Positions 10,900-21,900 of a DNA stretch of 64,000 nt are shown here, piece after piece; within the stretch, counting starts at the first letter, position 1, and each line of letters starts with the position of its first letter. Source of the DNA: Schistosoma haematobium. Taxonomy: Eukaryota; Platyhelminthes; Trematoda; Strigeidida; Schistosomatidae. Position numbers and translations under genes: made by a program. The notes under the pieces are model-generated. The model ran no database searches. It was not told where the DNA came from and was given only the letters and a program-made list of their open reading frames with translations. The stretch is from assembly GCF_000699445.3 (NCBI RefSeq), contig NC_067202.1, positions 18,261,760-18,325,759 on the forward strand, in the 5' to 3' direction.

Positions 10900-13275
10900 A
10901 CCATGAGCTTTAAGAAAGACATTCACCAAGGTACAGACTGCAATTTTCATTTCAGTATAAACATGGAGTTTCACCATTACTCTAGATGATCTACTATATT
11001 TAGAATACTTCACAAACTGTAAAAGCTCTCACTTGAACTAGTCATATATATTATTTTTGATAACCATCACCCCCAAACCCTTTCATGACAAGATATATTT
11101 ATTCACTTCATACAACTACAAACATACTACAATGAATGAAGAGATATCTGTATACTGAAAATCGTATTTACTGAAATAGTGAGTAAAAACGAACATCATG
11201 ATGTATGAAAATACTGGAAGCAGCAGACCTTATGACTGACATGACACCTAGTTTGTTTACATTAGCCATGTTTTCCTAAAATTAAGATGGAAGTATAAAC
11301 GTTGGTGCATAAGAGCTATGAAACAACTTAAATAATAATAAATACTACTACAAGCCGATAAATAAAACATGAAAGTTCATAAAAACTGTCTTGCTGATTG
11401 TCACGAGAGAACTGAAGACATTTGACTGATTAAAACCTTTTTATTGTATATGATTAATTGCACTGTGTTTTTGGATGTATTTATTTTACTTAAATTCTGA
11501 ACTTGTTTGTTTATATCATTATTTTTAGACATTTTGGTTTCTGTTTGTCTTTGGTTTGGTAATTGGGAGTTTTTACTCCGGGCACCTACAAAATTGATGG
11601 TTTGTTTTGTAATCTTTATAATTATTGTTGTCAGGACGACATTTTGGTCGACTGTTTGTGAATTGCGAATAAACTTTGGTACCCAAATTGGAGTTTCGTT
11701 CTAATATTGATTTGGGTTCGTAAGTTGCAAATAGATCGATATAGTGTACTTCAATAAGGGAACGAGCAAATACCTGGACGTAACACTGATGACAATGGAT
11801 ATAATGAATGTTTTGTCTGCACACGATTACGAATAGCGAACAATTAATTAAACCAGAATAATCTTTTGTGGCCAATATTTAATATAGTTCTGATGAAGCA
11901 ATCGAAAATCATGCCATTTTGTAATAGTTTGATGAAATCCTTTATGAAATAAACGGGAATATATTCTACTCATATTGTTTAAACTTGATCATCAAAACGT
12001 ATTGGTAACAGTAGGCATTTAGAACATTGAATACGAATTTTTCGGATGTTTATATTTCGTAAACCAATTCAGTTAGATACGATGTCAAACGTGTAAATTG
12101 TATTTGAAAACGAGTGATGCTCCAGTTATTTAGTAAGACGGAGCAACAAGTTGAGTAATTGTGACAACAACTAAAATTGATGAGCATGCAGCAACATACG
12201 CTGACTTAAAAATTGACAAGCATACAAACAAATAAATGACTCAGAAACAATCAAAAAGTCTGCTTTATACGAAATGTAGAATAATTGGTGTGTGTTTAAC
12301 AACTGGGTGATGCAAGTTTAATTAAATGCTGGAAATGTGGCTGTGCTCTGTTTAGCCCAACTCAGCATTTCAAAACAGTTAGCATTGATGATGTGATAAT
12401 ATGATTACTACTTCTGATAGGGTGAATAGACATCAACGATCGACAAGTAAGAAGCGTTTTGTTAACAGGATGATCAACGGTGTGCATAAGCAAGATGTTC
12501 AATGAAAACTTGATATTCCATTACTGTCCAGGCATCCTAAAATCATTTCGTTCAAAACACAGTCTATGTCAGTTAATATGCTAAAATCATATGTGACATT
12601 TTTATGGCTTTTCACTTACTCAGGCAAACATCTGCATCTCCAAAAGCTATTCTTCATATATGTCATATCAAAACTCAGTCTCACATGTTAACGACAGTTT
12701 TATAACTGATGATATACAGCAAAATATCTCAACACGACTTTGAAACAAAACGAAACGAGTTTAGTCATTTTTTAATTTTGATGAATACATTGTGACTATT
12801 GCATTGAAAGCAAATATGATTACTGCCAACTAATATCAAACCAATTAAGTCCATCAATTTTTCAGTGTTTGGACATATTTCGAAACATGACCCTCCATGC
12901 TTATCTGAGAATGAATCTTACCCATTCCTTAGACATGTTGTTGAGCATCTTGGGAGATTTTGTAACCTTAACTCACTTGTTTCCCCACCAAGCAAATTCG
13001 CAAAAACGAAGTATTCAGCTGTCGAGAACGTTGGATAACACTGATCCTGGTAAAGAAGTACTTTAAAGTTAATCATTTTAAGTTCGATCTCTGTGTGTAC
13101 TGGTGATATGACAAATGACTATTTACAATTTGTTCACTTTTGTATTTATCGTGCAGATACTTGACATTTACGTTACTTTCCTGTTTGAGAGTTCTATTCC
13201 AAATATTCTTTGTTAATTTTGAAACTGTACTGCATACATGACATGTTTACTCACAATCGACATCCTCAATAATAA
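10900..13275. other. Intergenic, nothing assigned
   Basis: AT-rich. Open frames on both strands at about 11500-11880 overlap each other and I cannot assign either. No repeat family from this window recurs here. It could hold the upstream part of the Penelope-like element found at 13276, but I see no reverse transcriptase motif. Confidence 0.5.
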
Positions 13276-13701
13276 TGCAACAGGTTTCTGAATGCATCAT
13301 TTCCGGCGGCCAAACTTCAAATTCTGCATAAAACAACATGCTCAGTAACTCAATCAAAGGTTGATAAGCATCCTTTTCATGTTACCGCCAATTGTATTTA
13401 TAAATTTACGTGTACCTGTCAAAGCAGCTACACTGGCCGAACAGAAAGGGGGGCATATCTCAGATTTTTTAAACATGTTCCAAAAAGCCTCAGAACAAGA
13501 GAAGGAAAGACTCTAAATATTACAATCACCAAACATCTTGATACAGGACATCAGGTCGATACCCTGCAATCATTCAAGGTGATTAGTAAGCCGCCAAACT
13601 CCAGTCTTCTGAAGTTTGCTGAAGTAGTTGCTATCAGGCGCCAAAAGCCTGACTTATGTGTTCAAAAGGAGATGGTTATTAATCTTTCCTTGCCTTGGTG
13701 A
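13276..13701 (+). pseudogene. Penelope-like element, GIY-YIG endonuclease domain
   Basis: Open frame without a start codon, ~141 codons, ending at a TGA. It contains CIYKFTCTCQSSYTGRTERG, then RFFKHVPKSLRTREGKTL, KHLDTGHQVD and FAEVVAIRRQKPDLCVQKE. The CxCxxxYxGxT...R..KH pattern is the GIY-YIG nuclease typical of the C-terminus of Penelope-like retroelements. No reverse transcriptase part was found upstream, so it is an isolated 5'-truncated remnant, though with no internal stop. Confidence 0.85.
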
Positions 13702-15254
13702 TTATTATTCCTTTGTTATATCTTAATATTTCTCCTTCGCTTTGAACTCTTTCTTTCATTTATCACACCATTGAGTTTTATTCCAACCATCTTATTCTAT
13801 CAACTGAACTCTACTCATTTTATTCCTATCAAGGTTTACTTGTTTCTAACCGTTTGAACTGTTGTCACAATGTTCCTTCATCACAAAAGGTATATATTTA
13901 CAATATTCAGTCCATTAAATTTATTTCCAACCTTGCTATACCACACGAATATGTCTTCAATATAACTTCCAATCAAACTCTTTCCTGTAAGTGATTTAAA
14001 CCCATTATCTAATTATGATTTCAAATATCACAGGTTGTAAGCAGCTGACGAGAACCAACGAAATAAAAATGAATTCATGCTATTCTGCTAGAATGTTTGT
14101 TCTTGCTCTTTTCAAAATGATAAAGGAAACTATGTGTATGAAATTTCCACAGCTATTCAATCACACACTCTTAACCGTTTTCCATAATATGACAACATGC
14201 TACTCAGTTTTCATTCAAATCATAAGCATTTATATTCTCACTTGCTCTACAATACAAGTGAATATGCATCGCACCCGTCGCCATTAAGCTACACATTTTC
14301 GTACCATTCTTTAAGATGATGGAGATTGGTTAATTTGCTCAAAATCAAGCCTCAAAATTGCTCTAATTACGAAATGTGAAACGTCTGTTTATAAATAAAT
14401 TACGGCTTATAATTAAGATCGTCTTGCATCTGAAAATCAGCTTCGGAGAAAATATCTTCGCTCCCTATCGTAAAGCTACTCCGTGAATTTCGCTCCAATA
14501 TCATCATTAAAATGTATACTTTATACTGTAAACTAGTGCTATCTTCCTTTTTCATGATGATTCCATTACGTCAAACTGTGTACAGTGACTTCACTGTTAT
14601 GAAACGATAATCGAACTATTGTGAAACAACTTACGCATCGCAATAATGGTCACACACGGTCTTCACTGCCATCTTTTGTAGAAGGTTTCAACTTCACTAT
14701 ATTATACATCAACAAATATCTGTCAACCGATTTAAAATTGTTTTCACTAGTTCTATTCTGAGATATCTGTGGACCTACTGCCATAAGGAACGTGAACATT
14801 TACTTCGTCGGATGGATCATATCCACTGAAACCTTTATGTTCTATCACGGAACAATTTCTAATCATAATATGAAGGTGGAAATAGATGACCTGCCATAAA
14901 ACGTTTTGTGTTTTTCATACATCACATAGAATAGTTAAACAGAAAATTGGAAATAAATTTCACCGAATATCTATATGAGATATCCTATTCCATGTACAGA
15001 TAACGATACTTTAAAATTCATGTTAATTTCTGTTATTTATGTGAGTGATAACACACAAGTTTTGAACATTACACATGTGTGGATGTTTCGTGCTGTTGGT
15101 CAATCAGTTATTTGACATATTGCACAGATATATTTCAGTCTTCCTGTTTGAAATATAGTAGGAACACTACTATATTGATTATTCATGCTAGAAAGAAAAT
15201 AAAATGAGATATGTATTGATATAATCCTCAACAAACAGATTCGTTCTTCACGAC
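13702..15254. other. Intergenic, nothing assigned
   Basis: AT-rich. A 90-codon plus-strand frame (14015-14287) is rich in Met, Thr and Ile, with no family I recognise. No other feature seen. Confidence 0.5.
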
Positions 15255-15760
15255 AACAATGTTTACATTCAATAACTCCTCCTGGAGTCCCTCCAGAGGC
15301 TACTGCCGGTCCCAAGCCCGGATGAAGGAGGAGGGGTGGGTATGGGGTTAGCGACCCCATCCCGTAGAAAAGTGACTCGCTAAAGGACGCCAACTGGAAA
15401 AAAATCATTCAAATCATTTAAACTCTGCCCCGGGAGTCAGAAGGTTTTCATTTAAAAGAACTATGACGCCTCATGATGAAAGCTGAGTTCCTTCGGAAGT
15501 CACGTGGCCGATGCCCCTTCTGGCAACCAGATTAACCATTTATTTAGGTACATAGAATGTTCGTACAATGTGGGAGACCTGGGGAGTCTTCCAAATTGCT
15601 GCAGAAATGAGAAGATACAGCCTAGAGGTGCTTGGGATCAGTGAAACACATTGGATGCAATTGGACAACAGCGACTAGTGTCAGGGGAGCTTCTGCTATA
15701 CTCCGGCCATGAAGAAGAAAATCCCCTTTAAGCAAGGATGGCAGGGTAATCATCAACATT
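15255..15760 (+). mobile_element. Family A-type 5' UTR and endonuclease start
   Basis: GC-richer than its surroundings. After the 5' UTR (CTCCTGGAGTCCCTCCAGAGG, also found at 33665-33825 inverted), a frame begins around GTWNVRTMWETW, then AEMRRYSLEVLGISETHWMQ. That is the N-terminal part of an apurinic-type endonuclease of RTE-like elements. It has a stop soon after and is cut off near 15760. Confidence 0.85.
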
Positions 15761-15769
15761 TATATTATT

Positions 15770-16905
15770 ATTATTATTCACAAACATCTTATGGGTACAT
15801 AAGTGTTGTGAAGAAACCATTTCGGGTTTCTTCAAAAAATGCAATAATACACAATTTTCAATAATGTTAGCATCATACTTTCTATAATTAAAAAGAATTT
15901 AGAGTAATAATAGTAGAGTTGTTAAACAGATCCAAGAAAACGTTTATAGCTGTGAAAGGAAGACAACGTGCATACATACATACAACAAATTCAAAAAAAG
16001 TAACCTACCGGATGTTAGGCTTAGGACAGATACTTCGAATAGAAAATGACACTTTTGTTGAGTAAGGATATAACAAAAGTTTGAGAAATGCAAACCATTA
16101 AACTTCCAGTTTGTAAAATGCACTTCAAGTATTTGTGGAGAGCAAAAGTCTGCTGTATTTTGTACAGTCTTTCACACATATTAATACTGGTCTTTCAGTA
16201 AAATTTTTTGATTACGTTTGACAAAAAATTAATTGAATAAAACTCAGTATGACAACTAGTGAGAAGAACCTGATATAAACTCATACGATTTATGTTCTAT
16301 GAATGCTGTAGTTTCAAAAATTTCAATTTCGTATCCTGATAAGGATATACTTACATTTATATAACGTATGATGAGCGCATATTTTTTTTAACTGACTATA
16401 CATCACCAATGTGGGTGAGGAAGTCCATTACAGATGAAGAGGAATGGTGTTACATCAGAGCATAAATTGAAGTCAAACTTTGAGCTTAATGCAGAATCTG
16501 AATCACCATATCGTGATAATCAGATATTATAGCTACTTTGATTAGTGTAAAAATAAATTTAACTCGACCACATTTATGTACTAAAAGAAAACACTAAAGA
16601 TTATCAGCTAACTATATGCATTAACGAAGTACGTTTACGTATTCTTTGATTCTAACTGCACTGTGGTGGACAAACATTATAAATTTTTACTATTTTTATT
16701 GTGAATTTAGCCTAGTCAACTTAATCCATCATACCCATATACTCGAGCTTTTACCTCCACGTTATATTAACTTGATTAGTCCACAATAGATATACGAAGT
16801 CGAATGAAATACATATATGTATTGGTAGTACCATGCGATTACTCAATGTCATTTATCATGAACTGAGTTCATCGGCTGAAATACCGAGTGAAAAGGTGGA
16901 TTAAT
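15770..16905. other. Intergenic, nothing assigned
   Basis: AT-rich, with a short ATT repeat near 15763-15777; no gene or repeat family recognised. Confidence 0.55.
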
Positions 16906-16914
16906 ACTATGTAG

Positions 16915-17545
16915 TCGCCATCATACTTGATGGCAAAACTCTGTAAGATGTAGAATCCTTCACGTACTTGGGTAACATCATCGATTAACGTGAAGGATCT
17001 GATGCAGATGTAAATGTGAGGATTGACAAAACGAGGAAAGCATTCCTATAGTTGAACATATAGAACTGAAAACAACTATCAATCAATATCAAAGTCAGAA
17101 TCTTCAGTACGAACGTCAAAACACTTCTACTGTACGGAGCTGAAATGTGGAGAACTACTACAATAATCATCATGAATGTACAAGTATTTGAAAATAGTTG
17201 TCTACGCAAGATACTCAACATCTTTTGGCCGGATACCGTCAGTAACAACCTACTGTGGGAGATAACAAACCAGCTTCCATCTGAAGAGGAAATCAGGAAC
17301 AGACGATGGAATTAGATAGAACATACATTAAGGAAATCACCAAAATGCATCACGAGGCAAGCCCTAACTTGGAATCCTGAAGGAAGGCGGAAAAGAGGAA
17401 GGCCAAAGAACACAGTACGTCGGGAAATAGAAGCAGATATGAAAAAGATGAAAGATGGAAAGGATTGCGCAGGACAGGGTTGGATGGAGAATGCTGGTGA
17501 GCGGCCTATGTTCCTTCACGAGAAGTAACATGCATAAATAAGTAA
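16915..17545 (+). mobile_element. Family A (RTE-like) 3' half, decayed
   Basis: Plus-strand sequence covering the region after the RT motifs (FTYLGNIID-like, [15 protein letters not shown]) to the 3' end AATGCTGGTGAGCGG...AGAAGTAACATGC. Several frameshifts and stops. Confidence 0.85.
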
Positions 17546-17727
17546 TTCTTAACTATTAAAATAAATTAATACTCGTCCAGTCAAAATCGTCTACTTGAAT
17601 CTTTACATAATCCATTTCAATAGTTAACATCCACTTTCATTAGCCTACAAAAAGGACTAATCTAAAGACAGTAATAAGTAACAAAGAAGCAAACACTCTT
17701 TAAACGTATTCATATTTATATTATTTG

Positions 17728-18055
17728 TTAAGGGGACATAGACTGGATTAGAGCATGCTCAATGCACGATTGCTTTGTTGCACGCTGATTGGATAAGAAT
17801 TAGCCAATCAGCGTTAGCCAATACTTTGTGAAGCTCTCTAGAAATCTTCTCATGTGAAAAACTATAAATATACTAACGTTTTCCCTATTGTGCTTCTTAC
17901 TTCCATCTAACCTTGTTATTTGAAATATAATCTCTTTTCCTATTCAACCGTGTTCTAATGTGGGGGGAACTTGTCGAGTGAATCAGTGTCCGAGAATACT
18001 AAGCAATAGGAATAGCTGGGTTATAACCGTAAGAAAGAGATTATAATATTATTAT
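17728..18055 (+). mobile_element. Probable solo LTR
   Basis: Starts TGTTAAGGGGACATAG; has CCAAT boxes on both strands (around 17793 and 17818), a TATA box (CTATAAATA near 17862) and a TG-rich downstream half. No internal retroelement sequence flanks it. The right end and any target duplication could not be fixed. Confidence 0.5.
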
Positions 18056-18077
18056 TACATATAATAAATACAATCGT

Positions 18078-18083
18078 TTTATT
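18078..18083 (-). terminator. Second candidate AATAAA poly(A) signal
   Basis: AATAAAA context on the minus strand, about 670 nt after the stop codon of DNAJC13. Confidence 0.3.
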
Positions 18084-18227
18084 ATTATAAAGAATATTGA
18101 AATGATTTAAAAATACATTTTGTTTTACAATTTAAAAAATATCAAAACAATAACAACACCCCTCCTACACACACACACATACACACACGTACACAATTGC
18201 AATTTTGTTTCCTTTTATCTACTTTAC

Positions 18228-18233
18228 TTTATT
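18228..18233 (-). terminator. Candidate AATAAA poly(A) signal
   Basis: AATAAA on the minus strand about 520 nt after the stop codon. Other copies lie at 18078-18083 and only a few bases after the stop (18746-18751). Which of them is used cannot be told from sequence. Confidence 0.35.
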
Positions 18234-18317
18234 CTGTACATTGAGTGATGATGATAATGATAATCATAATTCATAAGAAAAATGCTTAGCAACTTAAATA
18301 TTAAAACAATACAAATT

Positions 18318-18360
18318 AGTAATAATAATAATAATAATAATAATAATGGTGGTGGTGGTG
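18318..18360. repeat. (AAT)n (GGT)n microsatellite
   Basis: About ten AAT units followed by four GGT units, inside the probable 3' UTR of DNAJC13. Confidence 0.95.
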
Positions 18361-18755
18361 GGATTGAATTTCTAGTGTTACATAATGATTGAAATCATGC
18401 ATATCTATCTAATCATATATCATCAGTAATTACAAGTGTACTAACATCATCATCATCGTCGTCATCCTCCTTCTCATTCTCATCAGTATCAACATCAGCA
18501 TGAATACCATCACACTTAATGTAGAGACATTTGAAGAGCAAACTGTAAAAACATGTATACACGACAGTAGATTCAGTGTGTGTGTGGATGTGTATTCATG
18601 TTTATGTAATGTAGGAATAGTAATAAATGATTCCAAAAAGAAAACAAAAAGAGAGAGAAAGAGATTGTTTTCACTTAATTACAATGAAGATGAATTATCC
18701 TGAGTACAAGTATATAATTGAACGAATAAATGATGAAATGGATCATTTTATTTCA

Positions 18756-18947
18756 TCAATAAGGTTTTGATAAAGATGACGGAGTTATTTCATGTGATGT
18801 TGTTAAATATCCACTATGTAAACTACCTGATGCTGGACCAGCTGTTAAATATGTTGTCATTGATTGTGGTACATTAGCGATAAATAAAGAATGACCTTGA
18901 TCTCGATAATCTGCCCAATTAGGATATGTTTCAAGAATTGAAGTCAC
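18756..18947 (-). CDS. DNAJC13: DNAJC13 terminal exon with stop
   Basis: Residues 1168-1230 plus a TGA stop, immediately followed by a second TGA. The exon encodes [18 protein letters not shown], then [20 protein letters not shown] and a Ser/Pro-rich end. The YLTAG signature near the C-terminus is characteristic of DNAJC13, so this is the true end of the protein rather than a truncation. Confidence 0.95.
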   Translation of the reverse strand: MTSILETYPNWADYRDQGHSLFIANVPQSMTTYLTAGPASGSLHSGYLTTSHEITPSSLSKPY

Positions 18948-21900
18948 CTTTAAAAAAAAAAGACAAAAGAAGGAGAAAAATCAAGGAGATAAGTAGGATC
19001 AAGATGCTCTACAAGTGTTTGGAATTCGACAGCACCTTAACTAGTAACACATCTTTTATAGTCGAAACGTACTACTAACCCAGTGAAATCAAAAACGAAG
19101 AGATTCGAAGATATATTTGATAGTCTATCGATATATCGAGAAGTGACTGATCTAAGCTGGTTAATGGTTGTAGGAGAGGTCGAGGATAGAGTACCCACTC
19201 GTGATCTGATGCGGATGCATGATCGAGCACCTTCAGTTAGTTAAGTTCATTAAAACTAATGCGATCAGCATCAAATGTCAAAGACTTATAAAGCTATTGA
19301 TATAAGGGATTTACTTAAGCTCTTCATCCAGAGCATTTTCGATTACTGAAATATAATTCACTAGTTGATACTTATCTAACTACAATTCAATTTATCATGT
19401 TTAGTATTGTAATCATCAATGTCATATATGATTTGTTTATTAAATATACAAATTGTGCTAATAAGGTTGTTGGTGAAACTTTAGAAAAACTCTCGGAGAA
19501 TCCAGAAGAAGTTGGGGAGGAAATACTCTAAAGTATAAAGCTATTTTAAGTTGGATCAAACGATTCAATGAAGAGAGTAAAGACCGTAGAAGTTATTAAA
19601 AGGAAACAACAAAGTTGAACTCTGTTATTGATAAAAAAAGACGTAAGAGACATTTAGTTTTCCTACAGTCCGAATGATTGCTAGTGTAATGAATTCGGGG
19701 AAAATTTCCTGTGTACATCATTCTAACAAAATATTAAGGGTCGAGAAATGTGACATCTCAAAAGTCGAACTTCTGGTAACTATCGGTGATCAATTGTACA
19801 GTGGAAACAGTCAGTCAGCTACAACGTAGGACCAGGAACATATATGCATCGGTTCAAGTTGCCATACTTCATTAGCACAAGATGAACACCGGATTCATGG
19901 AAGTAGTTAATTTAGTGGTTGTAATATATAAAAGAAAAGAAACGAGAGCGTTGAACTTTGTTATTGATGAAAAAAGACGTAAAAGACCTCTCGTTTTTAT
20001 ACTGTCATAGGTGACGTAAGTTGGCAAAAGCCAAACGAACTTTCTGAATTCGTGCAGGAAATTCTTCAGACACCAACCCATTTGGGCCGATCAGACTTCC
20101 AAGATACGTGAAGTTGCCAACGCGTTCGACTACTTCATTCCCTATCCTTAATTCAGGTGTTGATGAAGGCCAGTCCTGAAGCAACAACTTGCATCTAGAG
20201 GAATAGAAACGCATCCCAAACATCCTGGCATTGCTGTTCGGTGCTACCAAGAGACTCTGCATTTTATCAGCGTCTTCAACGAACAGAACTATATCATCTG
20301 CGTATTCTAAGTCGATAATTGGATCTCTTGGAAGGAGATCAATGCCCGAGAATTCAGTAGACGGAGATAGTAAAACAGAATTCTGAATAAATTGCCAGTA
20401 ATATGAAGTGGATAAGATTGAAAGACATACTCTTAATTTTGTCAAATGAAGCCCTTTTATCTTAACCATGATTCGTGAATTTATTCGACAGAGTGGTATA
20501 TATACAGTTTGTTAAAATGTGTACATTATCACAATTACCTTAGCACCATATACAGCACTGTATTGCATAGCTTTTAATGCCTTTATGAGATAGGCTCGAG
20601 TTTGTCCGGGTTCTCGTACTGAAGATGGGAAACCATTTTGGAGCATACGTAATATAAAACCGATAAGATCATGTTTTAAAGCCTAAAAATAGGGAGAGAG
20701 AGAATGAACAACAAATAACCACAACAATATAATCAGTTAAGTGACCACACATTTTAAATATCGACAATATATTTTCTCAACAGTGTTTTCGTCGCATAAT
20801 GCATATGGTGAGGTAATGTAAAGTTTTTGTATTTCACCTTGTATGCTTCAAGTTTACTGTACTTCTGCCTTATTTTGTTAGTCACTCATCATCAACGTAG
20901 AGCCTGTGCTTTGACTCAAGAAGCCATACCACATTGGCATAATGAGACTAATCAAAGATATAGTAAAAGTTAGATGGAGTCATACCATCTTCAACAATGT
21001 AGCGATGTCAGTCTGACTGTAAAAGTACAAGCTTACAACGCGTAAGTGAAAGCAAGTTTGTTGTATGTTTGTGAAAACTGACCCATTTGAGCGGAGAATG
21101 TTTTACAACGCTTTGTATCTAGTCATCGCTGTCTCCAAAAGATTACTGACATCCAATGCCATTACCATGTTAGAAATATCGAAGTTTAGTGATGATCATT
21201 CAATCGGTATCACTACCCTATATCATCGACTCCAGTAGCGTGAGCATCTTCCAAGGATTCCATCCTTGTGGTTTTCAAAAAGTTCACTAAATGCTGACCC
21301 TGGTACGAGGCGGAAAAAGCGGAGAAGTGTTTAACCTGTGAAATGTCACCATGGTCTGAAAGGTAGCTGTATAGGAATAAGGGATCTGTCAGTACATCAG
21401 AACTCCTTGTTTAAAGTACTGAAAACCTCAAAGCTCAGTGACTTGAGACGTTCAGAGTAGAAGCAAGTGGCGATCGTACTATGGTTTTGTATTACATTCT
21501 TAATGAAAGTGAGTTGAACTAAATAGACGAAAAGAAATCTATTTGGATTATAACTGTAATTCAAGTCACCAATAATTAAAGAAGGAAAAAAGCAGTTCAG
21601 CGAAGAAAATTTTCTTTTCGACAATTTCATTTACTTAAGTTATACAATCATGATGATTGTCATAAATTTAAAATCTGATACTGAAAAGAGGTGAAAAAGT
21701 GGAAAGCTGAAGATAATTGTCCAACTGATAGCTGTTAAAAACAGAATAGTTAAAATAAATTACTATTATTATAGTCGTTGTTTTATTAAGTACAATGTGT
21801 TCACAAGTGACTAGCTTCATGTGGAATTCTCGGAATTCTAGTGAGAAGCCGTGACCAGTGGATCTAATCTGTGTTGGATAGAGACGGGTATCTACCTCAG

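Larger units (their letters stand above)
18060..18755 (-). other. DNAJC13: Probable DNAJC13 3' UTR
   Basis: Non-coding AT-rich sequence after the stop, containing a (TAA)n/(TGG)n microsatellite and CAT/ATG-rich repeats. Its end is unknown. The solo-LTR-like block starting at 17728 gives a practical limit. Confidence 0.5.

Noticed and set aside
11507..11875. Overlapping open frames on both strands as a gene or retroelement
   Set aside because: No recognised motif. The Cys/His-containing minus frame suggests a zinc knuckle, but the spacing does not fit.
12869..13066. 65-codon plus frame as the Penelope-like upstream part
   Set aside because: No reverse transcriptase motif, and it is not joined in frame to the GIY-YIG region.
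18746..18751. AATAAA just after the stop as the poly(A) signal
   Set aside because: It would leave almost no 3' UTR; the later copies are more plausible, though use is untested.
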